Shown in pieces: positions 15,762 to 24,426 of a stretch of DNA of 64,000 bases (positions are counted from its first letter, which is position 1; every line of letters begins with the position of its first letter). The notes under the pieces were generated by a model. It was not told where the DNA came from. It was given only the letters and a program-made list of their open reading frames with translations, and made no database searches. Where the stretch lies: positions 620,001 through 684,000 of the forward strand of contig NZ_JBHTJP010000035.1 in the NCBI RefSeq assembly GCF_042676025.1, in the 5' to 3' direction. This DNA comes from Salinimicrobium gaetbulicola. Lineage in GTDB: Bacteria; Bacteroidota; Bacteroidia; Flavobacteriales; Flavobacteriaceae. The position numbers were made by a program, and so were the translations under genes.

Positions 15762-16763
15762 ATGGATAGTTTAACGCAAATAGTATTAGGCGCGGCAGTC
15801 GGCGAAGCGGTGCTGGGGAAAAAGGTCGGGAATAAGGCTATGTTATATGGCGCCATTGCCGGCACTATCCCAGATCTTGATGCGCTGGCTTCCCAATTTA
15901 CAGATACCATTTCGGCGATCGAGATACATCGGGGCTTTACTCATTCTATTGTTTTTTCCGTTCTTGCCGCGCCTGTGTTCGGCTTCCTGATCTCCAAACT
16001 GGAAATGAGATCTCTAGCTAACTGGAAAGACTGGTCCTGGCTTATGTTCTGGGGGCTTTTCACACATCCCATCCTGGATTCCTTTACCACCTGGGGTACC
16101 CAACTGTTCTGGCCTTTAGAAACCAGGCTTGCTTTTAAAAGTGTATTTGTGATCGATCCCTTATACACCCTTCCTTTTTTGATCTTTTTGATCCTGGCGA
16201 TGCGGCATAAAAGAGGGTCAGAAAAGCGTTTCAGGTATAATAAGTTGGGTCTTTTAATAAGTACAGCATATTTGGTGCTAGGCCTTATTTTTAAAGGGAT
16301 CGCCCATAATAATTTTGAACATAGCCTGGAGCGGCAGGGCATTTTTTATGAACGCATTGATACCCGTCCTTCTCCCTTGAACACCATTTTATGGTCTGCC
16401 AATGTCGAGGCTGAAGACGCTTTCCTGTTGGGTTATTATTCATTTTTTGACACTCAGATGATACGTTTTGAGGTGGTTCCTAAAAATCATGATTACCTCG
16501 GAAGGCTAAAAGATGACAAAAACGTGCAGCGGTTGATCGAAATATCCAAAGGATGGTATACGATCACCCAAAAAGATGGTGATCTTTATTTCAATGATCT
16601 GCGCTTCGGAAAACTGAATCCTTCGAATCCCGATTCAAATTTTGCCTTCAGCTATAAACTGGTGCCCGATGGAGATACTATTCGAGCCGAAGAAGTAGAA
16701 AAACGACCAGATAACGCTAAAAAAATATTAGTTGATCTTTGGGAAAGGCTCAAAGGAAATTAA
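15762..16763 (+). CDS. YdjM-type membrane-bound metal-dependent hydrolase
   Basis: The 333-residue protein begins MDSLTQIVLGAAVGEAVLG, the classic start of the YdjM/LexA-regulated hydrolase family (PF04307). PDLDAL and the histidine motif EIHRGFTHSIVF supply probable metal ligands, and THPILDSFTTWGTQ the second motif. Five or so membrane helices fill residues 1-190. The C-terminal 140 residues form a soluble tail. Bacterial homologues are inner membrane proteins of unknown substrate, and the fold resembles phospholipase C-type hydrolases. The gene starts about 90 nt after the MutS-like gene. Confidence 0.88.
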   Translation: MDSLTQIVLGAAVGEAVLGKKVGNKAMLYGAIAGTIPDLDALASQFTDTISAIEIHRGFTHSIVFSVLAAPVFGFLISKLEMRSLANWKDWSWLMFWGLFTHPILDSFTTWGTQLFWPLETRLAFKSVFVIDPLYTLPFLIFLILAMRHKRGSEKRFRYNKLGLLISTAYLVLGLIFKGIAHNNFEHSLERQGIFYERIDTRPSPLNTILWSANVEAEDAFLLGYYSFFDTQMIRFEVVPKNHDYLGRLKDDKNVQRLIEISKGWYTITQKDGDLYFNDLRFGKLNPSNPDSNFAFSYKLVPDGDTIRAEEVEKRPDNAKKILVDLWERLKGN

Positions 16764-16779
16764 CTTCAAAAATCATCTT

Positions 16780-18501
16780 ATGAAACTACATTTTCGTCTG
16801 CTGTTACTTCTAAATCTGGTAATTTTTCCACAGTTGTCAGCACAGGAGGTTTCGGCGAAACTGGACTCTATTATTCAGATGGTTCAGGATCATGAAGGTT
16901 ATGATAAAGAGGAATTCCCTTTGGGATTGTATTCCGAAGAATATTATAAAAAAGAAGCCGACTTTGCCCGGCAACAATTAAAAGAACTGGAAAAGGTAAG
17001 TTCTGAAGGCCTTTCGGAAACCCAACAGATCTCAATGGAGTTGTTGAGGTATAAGTTGCAGGAAACAATTGACTTTTATGAGTATGAAGCCTATTTGAAT
17101 CCGCTGCTTTCAGATTCAGGATTTCATGTGAGCTTGCCATATCAGGTTCGCGAACTGAGTACTTATAAGCAGGTGCGTGATTATTTGAACAAGCTCAATG
17201 CGCTCCCGAAGTATGTAGATCAACACTTGAAGTTGCTCAGGAAAGGTATCAAAAAAGGAATTATTCAGCCAAAAGTGATCTTTGAGGGCTATGAGTCGAC
17301 CTATAACGATCAGATAGTCGATGATCCTAAGAAGAGTTACTATTATTCCCCATTTCTGGACCTTCCCAAAACCCTTACCGCTTCACAAAAGGATTCAGTA
17401 TTAATTGTTGCTGAAAAAGCCATTTCTGAGAAGGTTGTTCCCCAATTCCGCAGGATAAAAAATTTCTTTGAAACCGAGTATCTTCCTGCAACCCGCGAAT
17501 CGATCGGAGTTTCTGAAATTTCCGGCGGTAGAGAATATTATCAAAACAGGTTGAATTATTATACTACCCTGGATCTTTCCGCAGAAGAGATCCATGAAAT
17601 GGGGTTAAAGGAAGTGGCGAGGATCAAATCTGAAATGGAAATGATCATTGAGGAAGTGGAATTTGACGGAAGCTTTGAAGACTTCATTCATTTTCTGCGT
17701 ACAGATGAGCAGTTCTATGCGAAGAGCGGGCAGGAATTATTAAAGGAAGCCCGTGATATTTCAAAACGCATAGATGCTCAGCTTCCGAAGTATTTCAAAA
17801 AATTACCCAGACAACCATATGGGGTAGCGCCGGTGCCCGATGCCATCGCGCCAAAGTACACGACCGGCAGATATATTGGTTCTTCTGAAGATACCCAGCC
17901 CGGTTATTACTGGGTGAATACTTACAACCTTTCAAACAGGCCGTTGTACGTGCTTCCTGCCCTTACGGCGCACGAAGCGGTACCCGGTCATCATTTACAG
18001 ATTTCCCTGAACAAGGAGCTGGGTGACAGTATCCCAAAATTCAGAAGAGGCTTCTATTTATCGGCTTTTGGAGAGGGATGGGGTTTATACTCTGAATCAT
18101 TAGCCGAAGAAATGGGAATTTATACTACGCCTTATGAGCGCTTCGGAAAACTTACTTATGAGCAATGGCGCGCCTGTAGATTGGTGGTTGATACCGGGAT
18201 ACATGCTATGGGGTGGACTCGTGAGCAGGCTGTTAATTTCCTGAAGGAAAACACCGCACTGGCCATGCACAATATCAATACCGAAGTTGACAGGTACATT
18301 TCCTGGCCCGGACAGGCAGTTTCTTATAAGATAGGGGAGATGAAAATTCAGGAATTGAGAAAGAAAGCTGAAGCCGCTTTGGGAACCGATTTCAAGGTGA
18401 GAGATTTTCATGAGATCATTCTGGAGCAGGGAACGGTGACTCTGCCTATCATGGAAAAAAGGGTGAACAGCTATATTGAAAGTGAATTGTCTAATGAATA
18501 G
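16780..18501 (+). CDS. DUF885 zinc metallopeptidase, exported
   Basis: The 573-residue protein has an N-terminal signal peptide (MKLHFRLLLLLNLVIFPQLS, cleavage after LSAQ). It is a DUF885 protein of M32/gluzincin-like fold: HEAVPGHH at 398-405 gives the zinc-binding HExxxGH-type motif and GEGWGLYSE supplies the downstream Glu. The conserved GRYIGSSEDTQPGYYWVN and AYGEGW-like patterns are present. It should be a periplasmic or surface peptidase. The frame stays open 16 codons upstream into the YdjM gene, but ATG 16780 gives the signal peptide. It is probably co-transcribed with the YdjM gene (16 nt gap). Confidence 0.88.
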   Translation: MKLHFRLLLLLNLVIFPQLSAQEVSAKLDSIIQMVQDHEGYDKEEFPLGLYSEEYYKKEADFARQQLKELEKVSSEGLSETQQISMELLRYKLQETIDFYEYEAYLNPLLSDSGFHVSLPYQVRELSTYKQVRDYLNKLNALPKYVDQHLKLLRKGIKKGIIQPKVIFEGYESTYNDQIVDDPKKSYYYSPFLDLPKTLTASQKDSVLIVAEKAISEKVVPQFRRIKNFFETEYLPATRESIGVSEISGGREYYQNRLNYYTTLDLSAEEIHEMGLKEVARIKSEMEMIIEEVEFDGSFEDFIHFLRTDEQFYAKSGQELLKEARDISKRIDAQLPKYFKKLPRQPYGVAPVPDAIAPKYTTGRYIGSSEDTQPGYYWVNTYNLSNRPLYVLPALTAHEAVPGHHLQISLNKELGDSIPKFRRGFYLSAFGEGWGLYSESLAEEMGIYTTPYERFGKLTYEQWRACRLVVDTGIHAMGWTREQAVNFLKENTALAMHNINTEVDRYISWPGQAVSYKIGEMKIQELRKKAEAALGTDFKVRDFHEIILEQGTVTLPIMEKRVNSYIESELSNE

Positions 18502-18552
18502 TCGGCTGCAAACCGATAAGGAAGTATCTTTACGACTTAAATAAATGTCCCC

Positions 18553-19128
18553 ATGAGCCTAGAACAAGAATTATTTCAAAGAAGCGGATCCCAGTGTGAA
18601 CTTTGTGGTGCCAAGGAAGACCTGGTGGTTTTTGAAGTGCCAGATTCACCTGCAACTGCAGAAAATCATATTTTAATTTGCGGCACCTGCAAAGAACAGA
18701 TCGAAGATCCTGAAAAAGTTGATCCTAATCACTGGCGTTGTTTGAACGACAGTATGTGGAGCACTGTGCCTGCTGTGCAGGTTATGGCCTGGCGCATGCT
18801 GAACAGGCTGCGTGGAGAAGGCTGGCCACAGGACCTGTTGGATATGATGTATATGGAAGAGGACCAAATGGAGTGGGCAAAAGCAGGACAGGCTTCTTCT
18901 GAACCTGCAGGTGGTGTGATCCATAAAGACAGCAATGGTGTCACCATAGAAGCCGGAGACACGGTAGTTTTGATAAAGGATCTGAATGTGAAAGGTTCCA
19001 GTATGGTTGCAAAAAGAGGAACTGCCGTAAGAAGGGTTTCCCTGGTTCATGATAACGCTGAACAAATTGAAGGAAAAGTTGACGGTCAGCAGATCGTGAT
19101 CCTTACCAAGTTTGTGAAGAAGATGTAA
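18553..19128 (+). CDS. PhnA-like zinc-ribbon protein
   Basis: The 191-residue protein has an N-terminal zinc ribbon: CELCGA (Cys-x-x-Cys) and ICGTC (second Cys pair). A helical middle follows and then a C-terminal SH3-like domain of YjdM/PhnA type (GDTVVLIKDLNVKGSSMVAKRGT to the end, with the typical G-K-x-D-G-Q-Q-I-V-I-L-T-K-F-V-K-K). Despite the name, PhnA/YjdM proteins are not shown to act in phosphonate use and the function is open. A weak -7 box TATCTTTA at 18535-18542 is present. It ends at a strong terminator. Confidence 0.88.
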   Translation: MSLEQELFQRSGSQCELCGAKEDLVVFEVPDSPATAENHILICGTCKEQIEDPEKVDPNHWRCLNDSMWSTVPAVQVMAWRMLNRLRGEGWPQDLLDMMYMEEDQMEWAKAGQASSEPAGGVIHKDSNGVTIEAGDTVVLIKDLNVKGSSMVAKRGTAVRRVSLVHDNAEQIEGKVDGQQIVILTKFVKKM

Positions 19129-19149
19129 GCATAAAGCACCATAATAATA

Positions 19150-19178
19150 AAAAAACCTCCTGGTCAAGGAGGTTTTTT
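19150..19178 (+). terminator. terminator between convergent PhnA-like and dipeptidase genes
   Basis: Stem A6-CCTCCT pairs with A-GGAGG-T6 (19150-19161 with 19167-19178) around a 5-nt loop, and A and T runs on either side make it effective for both strands. Confidence 0.85.
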
Positions 19179-19202
19179 ACTTTAAATTAAGTGTCTCAAA
19201 TG

Positions 19203-20609
19203 CTATTTTTGAGCCTGCTTCAGTTTTGTGAAATGCTTATAGAAAAGCGGAATGGTCTCAATTCCCTTCAGGTAATTCCAGATCCCAAAATGTTCGTTAG
19301 GAGAGTGGATCGCGTCCGTATCCAGCCCGAATCCCATTAAAATGGTCTTGCTCTGTAATTCCTTTTCAAAAAGGGCCACAATGGGTATGCTTCCTCCACT
19401 GTGCTGCGGAATTGGAGCTTTTCCAAAAGCTTCTGTATAGGCATCATTAGCCGCCTGGTATTCTAAAGTGTCGATTGGCGTCACATATGCCTGACCTCCG
19501 TGATGGGTGTTCACATTTACTTTCACACTCTTGGGGGCGATCTTTTCAAAATGATCCTTGAAAAGGGCACTGATCTCTTTCCAGTCCTGGTCAGATACCA
19601 GGCGCATGGAGATCTTCGCGTATGCTTTTGACGGCAATACGGTTTTGGCGCCTTCTCCCGTGTAACCTCCCCAGATCCCGTTCACGTCTAAAGTAGGCCT
19701 GATAGACGCTCGTTCCAGCGTTGAAAAACCTTTTTCCCCGTGCACGTCTTCAATGTTCAGTTTTTTCTTGTAGTCTTCCAGATCGAAAGGAGCCTCGGCC
19801 ATTTTAGCGCGCTCCGCATCGGTGTATTCGTTTACATTATCATAGAACCCGGGAATAGTGATATGGTTGTTCTCGTTCTGCAGGGACGCGATCATATTGC
19901 ACAGGATGTTGATAGGGTTGGCAACCGCGCCTCCGTAAAGTCCGCTGTGAAGGTCGCGGTTTGGCCCGGTCACTTCCACTTCCATATAACTTAATCCTCT
20001 TAGCCCTGTGGTGATAGAAGGAGTGTCCTTGGCGATCATGCCGGTGTCACTAATTAGGATCACGTCGTTCTTCAGTTTTTCCTTGTTGCGTTCAATGAAC
20101 CAGCTCAGGTTTTCACTTCCTACTTCTTCCTCGCCTTCGATCATGAATTTCACATTGCACGGAAGTTTGTCATTCTTGGTCATGTATTCCAGCGCTTTCA
20201 CGTGCATGTACATTTGTCCCTTATCGTCACAGGCTCCGCGGGCAAAAATGGCCCCTTCGGGGTGTGTTTTGGTTTCTTTGATCACCGGCTCGAATGGCGG
20301 ACTGTCCCAAAGATTTACAGGATCTGGCGGTTGCACATCATAATGACCGTAAACCAGTACTGTTGGCAGGTTAGGATCGATGATCTTCTCTCCAAATACC
20401 ACCGGATGGCCGGGAGTTTCGTTGATTTCGGCCAGGTCGCAGCCGGCTTCGAGTAAACTTTTTTTCACCGCTTCGGCAGTGGTGAGCATGTCTTTTTTGT
20501 AATTTGAATCGGCGCTTATTGATGGAATCTTCAGCAGCTCAATGAGTTCGTCAATGAACCGCTGTTTATTTTCTTCCACATATGTTTTGGTGTCTTTCAT
20601 ATTGGTCAT
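19203..20609 (-). CDS. M20-family dipeptidase (CNDP-like)
   Basis: The 468-residue cytosolic protein has the M20 layout. The first metal His lies in VLVYGHYDVQPPD, the bridging Asp in RGACDDKGQMYMH, EGEEEVGS supplies the catalytic Glu and the metal Glu, SDTGM the next Asp, and HSPNEHFGIWN the last His. A dimerisation domain is inserted at about 200-310. This is the carboxypeptidase/dipeptidase group that includes carnosinase-like CNDP enzymes. The start may be this ATG or the next ATG three codons in. The promoter would lie just before it on the minus strand, divergent from the tRNA promoter. Confidence 0.92.
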   Translation of the reverse strand: MTNMKDTKTYVEENKQRFIDELIELLKIPSISADSNYKKDMLTTAEAVKKSLLEAGCDLAEINETPGHPVVFGEKIIDPNLPTVLVYGHYDVQPPDPVNLWDSPPFEPVIKETKTHPEGAIFARGACDDKGQMYMHVKALEYMTKNDKLPCNVKFMIEGEEEVGSENLSWFIERNKEKLKNDVILISDTGMIAKDTPSITTGLRGLSYMEVEVTGPNRDLHSGLYGGAVANPINILCNMIASLQNENNHITIPGFYDNVNEYTDAERAKMAEAPFDLEDYKKKLNIEDVHGEKGFSTLERASIRPTLDVNGIWGGYTGEGAKTVLPSKAYAKISMRLVSDQDWKEISALFKDHFEKIAPKSVKVNVNTHHGGQAYVTPIDTLEYQAANDAYTEAFGKAPIPQHSGGSIPIVALFEKELQSKTILMGFGLDTDAIHSPNEHFGIWNYLKGIETIPLFYKHFTKLKQAQK

Positions 20610-20659
20610 TTTTGAAGTTGAGTAAAGGTAAGAAATTTGAAAATTTTTTTCTTCTCTAT

Positions 20660-20688
20660 TTGATATTTCAAAGTATTGCTTATATTTG
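20660..20688 (+). promoter_or_regulatory. promoter of tRNA-Leu
   Basis: TTG (20660-20662), an 18-nt spacer and TATATTTG (20681-20688) fit the Bacteroidota -33/-7 consensus. The tRNA begins 41 nt downstream of the -7 box. Confidence 0.75.
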
Positions 20689-20729
20689 CATCCGCTTACA
20701 ACAAGTAAGTGGATTTATTGAAAAATCAA

Positions 20730-20811
20730 GCGGGCGTGGTGGAATTGGTAGACACGCTAGACTTAGGATCTAGTGCCTCGCGGTGTGAGAGTTCGAGTCT
20801 CTCCGCCCGCA
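20730..20811 (+). tRNA. trnL-TAG: tRNA-Leu (anticodon TAG)
   Basis: The acceptor stem GCGGGCG (from 20730) pairs with CGCCCGC (20804-20810). The D-arm has GGTGGAATTGGTAGACAC, and the anticodon stem CTAGA/TCTAG encloses loop CTTAGGA, giving anticodon TAG (reads CUA). A long variable arm typical of leucine tRNAs follows, then the T-arm GAGAGTTCGAGTCTCTC. The discriminator is A at 20811, and CCA is not encoded. A consensus promoter and a terminator flank it, so it is a single-tRNA transcript. The accessory patch starts beyond it. Confidence 0.97.
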
Positions 20812-20812
20812 C

Positions 20813-20845
20813 AAAAGCCGAAGATTTCTCTTCGGCTTTTTTGTT
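20813..20845 (+). terminator. terminator of tRNA-Leu
   Basis: AAAAGCCGAAGA (20813-20824) pairs perfectly with its complement (20829-20840) over 12 bp with a 4-nt loop, then a T-run. It begins 1 nt after the mature tRNA end. Confidence 0.9.
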
Positions 20846-21006
20846 TTTGGGCATTCCCTGAAAGATCTTCTGATTCAATCTGCTGAAAGTATCCGGTAAT
20901 TTAAAGTTGACCGGCCACAAGATATTCCACATTTATAAATCGAAATGAATTGATAATACCCAGCTCCATGCTAAACTCCCGGTCAAAGGTGAAAATGCAA
21001 CTGATT

Positions 21007-21648
21007 CTAATTCTTGATCAAATCACCGACAAGCGTCTCGTTTAATTGCAAATTGCGGTTTGTAACTGTTGTTAACCTTTGGCTGTGGTTCTTTAGGTTA
21101 AATATTCTTATAATACATTTATTAACAGGGGCTTTGTTCCATTTTAAATCAAATTCAATTTCTTTATATTCAAATTTATTGAAAAGCTGTTTTAGCTCAT
21201 ATCGATCTTCCGAATACAATTTATCAAATAGGGATTCGTCAAAGCATTGTTCTACAAGCACAAAGTATTTCTCAGCATCCTTATTTTTTAATAAATCAAA
21301 TTTTTCAATATCCTTTCTCCAGTTTATAAATTGTTCTTTTTCTCCATTATTCCAACTATCCTTTCCATTTTTATCCAATCTTCGGGGATCATTAATTGCT
21401 TTTGAATACCGGGCAGTTTTTATTTCCATCCAGGATTCGGATTTCGAATTTTCCCAAAAAACCAAATCACATTCCACCTCTGAATTCTTGTCATAATTTC
21501 TTTCGGCTGCAACTACATAACCCTGGTTTCGTAAAGAACAATAAATACTTGATCTTATTTGTTCTTCTTTTAGTAATCTCTCATTGGCTCTGCTGTTTAT
21601 TGATTGCAAGTCAAACTTCAGGTCACTAAAGATTTGTTCTATGTTCAT
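21007..21648 (-). CDS. PD-(D/E)XK-like protein of unknown function
   Basis: The 213-residue protein has no signal peptide or membrane helix. Residues about 25-80 follow the PD-(D/E)XK nuclease layout: a helix (RLLKEEQIRSSIYCSL), strand GYVVAAER, then ECDLVFWE with Asp61, and WMEIKTARY with the E-x-K pair Glu75 and Lys77. The rest is charged and helical and not recognised. The coding sequence is AT-rich compared with the housekeeping genes upstream. It lies directly beyond tRNA-Leu, a usual place for acquired DNA. Nuclease activity is inference from the motif; a non-catalytic fold relative is possible. Confidence 0.6.
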   Translation of the reverse strand: MNIEQIFSDLKFDLQSINSRANERLLKEEQIRSSIYCSLRNQGYVVAAERNYDKNSEVECDLVFWENSKSESWMEIKTARYSKAINDPRRLDKNGKDSWNNGEKEQFINWRKDIEKFDLLKNKDAEKYFVLVEQCFDESLFDKLYSEDRYELKQLFNKFEYKEIEFDLKWNKAPVNKCIIRIFNLKNHSQRLTTVTNRNLQLNETLVGDLIKN

Positions 21649-21747
21649 ATTTTTAAATTAGGATTGAGGTTTGGTGTATAGCAAGTGGGTCGAGCAGGAG
21701 ACGCGGTCCCGATAGCCAGGGATTGGCGGGTTAGACCTGATTCATTT

Positions 21748-22452
21748 TTAGTCAATTCCAAATTTTACGGTTACTTCACTTGCTACTTTGATGGGCTTGA
21801 ACTCAATTGCAGGTGGTTCATATTCATGCTTGCTCTTATTTGAGTATCCCATTACTACCACTTCTTGCAATTCCCCGTTGAAAGTATTGTAGCTTTCATA
21901 GGATTTATCTGAGATATGGATTGCACGGGTTATTTTCTGGTTCAACGGAGCCACTAAAAAGTCTGCCTGTTCTTTTGCTTTTTTGACCGCTTTTGATCTA
22001 AGTTCAAGTTTTAATTCCTCGATTTTGGAATATTCGGTCCTATCCAGGTTGACATTTGAAATTCCAATTTCTTCCAGTCCAACTAATACCTTCCCGGCTG
22101 TTTGAGAATCAAAGACCTTTAATTCATATGCCTTATCTTTCATTATATCTTTTTGCTTCAGAAAGTATTTTTTGAAATTACTGGCCAGGTCGGTCAGGGT
22201 TAATTGTTCTTCGGTGTCAATGCCGAGGGATCTTAATTTCTGGATCATTTTCGTTTCCATCTCTTCCACGGAAACTCTATTACGTTCATCCTTCTCCCTG
22301 ATAAGGATGTCCAAATAGATAATGTCAGGTTTTATGAGCGTATCTACTTTAGCGGCGGTTTCAAGATAAGGCTGGTCGATAAAATTCTTGGTTTGTCCGA
22401 AAGTTAAATTTCCACAGAAAATAAGTCCGATAAGCAGGTAAAATTTCTTCAT
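21748..22452 (-). CDS. SIMPL (DUF541) domain exported protein
   Basis: The 234-residue protein has a signal peptide (residues 1-19, ending LTFGQ) and a SIMPL/DUF541 domain covering nearly the whole mature chain. The predicted strand KPDIIYLDILIREKDERN is followed by a helix with EEMETKMIQKLRSLGID, a second unit YELKVFDSQTAGKVLVGLEEIG, and ELRSKAVKKAKEQADFLV near the end. Such proteins (e.g. Brucella BP26, E. coli YggE) are periplasmic, can form channel-like rings and are tied to oxidative stress in some species. It is less AT-rich than the nuclease-like genes on either side, so it may be the resident gene. Confidence 0.85.
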   Translation of the reverse strand: MKKFYLLIGLIFCGNLTFGQTKNFIDQPYLETAAKVDTLIKPDIIYLDILIREKDERNRVSVEEMETKMIQKLRSLGIDTEEQLTLTDLASNFKKYFLKQKDIMKDKAYELKVFDSQTAGKVLVGLEEIGISNVNLDRTEYSKIEELKLELRSKAVKKAKEQADFLVAPLNQKITRAIHISDKSYESYNTFNGELQEVVVMGYSNKSKHEYEPPAIEFKPIKVASEVTVKFGID

Positions 22453-22527
22453 GAAGTTAGGTTTTTAGGGTGGATGTTTCTGGTATAGATTTGGTTAATT
22501 ATTTTCCGGGTATTTGTGATGAACTGT

Positions 22528-22545
22528 TGTTGTGCCCAGTTAATG
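22528..22545. repeat. inverted repeat, right arm partner at 24427-24444
   Basis: The reverse complement of this 18-nt stretch, CATTAACTGGGCACAACA, matches 24427-24444 (CATTAATTGGGCACAACG) at 16 of 18 positions. The arm covers the stop codon of the Mrr-like gene. Together the two arms bracket exactly the ParB/Mrr pair, with about 20 nt to spare on the upstream side. Confidence 0.7.
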
Positions 22546-23292
22546 TAGTATTTCTATATTTTGAAGTTCCTTATCTACTTTTGATTTTATAAATCTGTCG
22601 TTTGTTTCTATGGATAAAGTTTTCTCCAGTATTGCTTTTTCCGTTAATAATATTAAATCCACAAAATCTAAGGAAATTATATCTGAATTATCACACAATT
22701 TTTGTGCTGGTGGAGAAAAGAAATATGAAGTTGCAAATAGACCTTCTATTGAAGTAAAGCTTCTCATAAATACACTTTTATAGACATCTTTGGTCTGGCT
22801 AAATTCTCTATTTCTAAGTAATAAAACCGATCCTGCAAAACCTCTTATTTCATTAATATTTACTAATGAATTATATTTTTTTGCTTGGCCAATGAGGTAG
22901 TTTTTTCTTTGTGAGTCAAATAGTTTAAATTTTTTTATGCCAATAAAATCAATTCCTTGATCATGTGATTGCTTAGTTGCATATGTTAGTTCGAAGTCAA
23001 ACAATTTTATTAATAAGGCAGCAAATTTCTCAAAGTTATTTGCATTCAAGTCATTTATGTATTTGGCTATCTTCTGAACATTATCACTCTTATGAAGCTC
23101 AGATGTATTATAATCTATTTTTAAACCACAGTTCGGATATTTTGAAATATATGACTCAAATTGTATTGTTATATTTTGAACATCTAACTCATCCTCAACT
23201 CCATCTAAAAATAGAAAGTTGATTGTTTTATCTTTTCTTACTAATGCATCTACAATGGAAAGCCTTAATAATTCCGATTTAGTCGTCTTCAT
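22540..23292 (-). CDS. Mrr-like PD-(D/E)XK restriction endonuclease
   Basis: The 250-residue protein has no signal peptide. An N-terminal 80 residues of unknown fold precede a nuclease core of Mrr_cat type: the helix NNFEKFAALLIKLF with Glu88, the strand DQGIDFIGI with Asp115, and YLIGQAKKY with the Q-x-K pair Gln136/Lys138, then NINEIRGFAGSVLL, the helix that follows QxK in Mrr and related type IV enzymes. Catalytic residues look complete. It overlaps the upstream ParB-like gene by 14 nt, so both are made from one transcript. No methyltransferase is nearby. The coding sequence is very AT-rich. Role: probable DNA cutter in a defence-like pair (inference). Confidence 0.75.
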   Translation of the reverse strand: MKTTKSELLRLSIVDALVRKDKTINFLFLDGVEDELDVQNITIQFESYISKYPNCGLKIDYNTSELHKSDNVQKIAKYINDLNANNFEKFAALLIKLFDFELTYATKQSHDQGIDFIGIKKFKLFDSQRKNYLIGQAKKYNSLVNINEIRGFAGSVLLLRNREFSQTKDVYKSVFMRSFTSIEGLFATSYFFSPPAQKLCDNSDIISLDFVDLILLTEKAILEKTLSIETNDRFIKSKVDKELQNIEILH

Positions 23293-24406
23293 CTAGGATT
23301 CTATCTGAAATTCTTCGAATATTATTTAACGCAGTTTTATCTTCTATGTCAAGCTGTAGGGATGGTCCAAACTTTATATTCTTCAAAATCCTTTCCGCCC
23401 TTTTTATTTCTTTAGTAAATTTCTTTTTAGTAAATCCCTCGTTTTGTTCAACTGCTTCATGAATACTCCGGGAATCTTCCATCTTAACTAAGGATTCCTC
23501 ATCGTCTATGATCTCATTCAATAACCTTATCTCTTTGTGGTTTACAATTATAGGATCCAATAATTCCCCATCATTAATTCCGGAATCTTCATCATCCTCA
23601 GGCGTTTCATAGTTTGGTGTGATCCACGTATAAAACCTTTTTAAATTTTCCTTATTTGTAAATTCTTTTTTTACTGAGTCCCATTCTAACCAATTTTTAA
23701 CCTTCCTCTTGAGTAATACTTCTATGAAAATCATAAACCTATCGTGAGGATTAAACGATGGACTCACATCATAAGAAACATCGTCATTTATGAAATCTTG
23801 TATTGCGTGAAAAGCTTCAAGTTGTTGCTGAACTGATCTTTTATTCGAAACACCTAATTTATTTGCAATTTGAGCTATATTATAACCACTATCATGAAGT
23901 TCTGAAATTAATTTAGCTTGGTTATATCTGTCCCATTTTTTGTTACCACTAACATGTCGTAAGCCCATTAGAATTAGATATTCTTCTGGATTTTGATAGT
24001 CATATCTTACTACTTCAATCCCTTTATCTTCACCTTCCTCTTTTGAGAAAATATTATCATCAAGTTCCCCAATGTCGAACCCTTCTTCAAAGGATCTCTG
24101 TAAAACTTTCAAAGCAGCTACTCTTCTGTTACCTTCTATGACTACAAATCCTTTATCATCTTCCAATCTTCTTACAAGTATATTATCAACTTTTAAAAAG
24201 CCGTTGGATTTGAAGCTATCTATTAAATCTTTTACCTCAATATTATTTTTACCAGTGATAATATTAAAAGTTCGTTGTTGAAGGGCTTTCCCTGTAATTT
24301 TATCATCAGTTAAATCGGGAATTTCAGAGTATTGTGGTTTACTTCTTAATCTGTAATTATTTGGATCGAGATAAAGATTATCAAGTGTAATTTTTTCTGT
24401 GTTCAT
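23279..24406 (-). CDS. ParB/Srx-domain protein with HTH, partner of Mrr-like endonuclease
   Basis: The 375-residue protein opens with the ParB N-terminal pattern (ITLDNLYLDPNNYRL), the helix VKDLIDSFKSNGF, and FVVIEGNRRVAALKVL, where EGNRR (91-95) is the nucleotide-binding box of ParB/Srx-fold proteins. An HTH follows (about 165-195: AKLISELHDSGYNIAQIANKLG). The C-terminal 180 residues are acidic, then helical and basic, and not recognised. Chromosome-partition ParB is excluded because there is no parA and the partner is a nuclease. ATG 24406 is chosen over an upstream in-frame start at 24442, which would lie within the flanking repeat. It probably supplies target recognition or an NTP switch for the endonuclease (inference). 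Confidence 0.75.
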   Translation of the reverse strand: MNTEKITLDNLYLDPNNYRLRSKPQYSEIPDLTDDKITGKALQQRTFNIITGKNNIEVKDLIDSFKSNGFLKVDNILVRRLEDDKGFVVIEGNRRVAALKVLQRSFEEGFDIGELDDNIFSKEEGEDKGIEVVRYDYQNPEEYLILMGLRHVSGNKKWDRYNQAKLISELHDSGYNIAQIANKLGVSNKRSVQQQLEAFHAIQDFINDDVSYDVSPSFNPHDRFMIFIEVLLKRKVKNWLEWDSVKKEFTNKENLKRFYTWITPNYETPEDDEDSGINDGELLDPIIVNHKEIRLLNEIIDDEESLVKMEDSRSIHEAVEQNEGFTKKKFTKEIKRAERILKNIKFGPSLQLDIEDKTALNNIRRISDRILDEDD

Positions 24407-24426
24407 TTTTAAACTATAATTATTAT

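Noticed and set aside
15941..16342. 133-codon minus-strand open frame
   Set aside because: It is antisense to the YdjM-type gene and carries no recognisable motif.
18673..19167. 164-codon minus-strand open frame
   Set aside because: It overlaps the PhnA-like gene in antisense and runs through the terminator. Low-complexity His/Cys composition shows no family.
20726..20932. minus-strand open frame across the tRNA
   Set aside because: It reads through tRNA-Leu and its terminator, so it is not a coding gene.
22540..24406. chromosome-partition ParB function for the ParB-like gene
   Set aside because: No parA or parS-like repeats are visible, and the overlapping partner encodes a nuclease.
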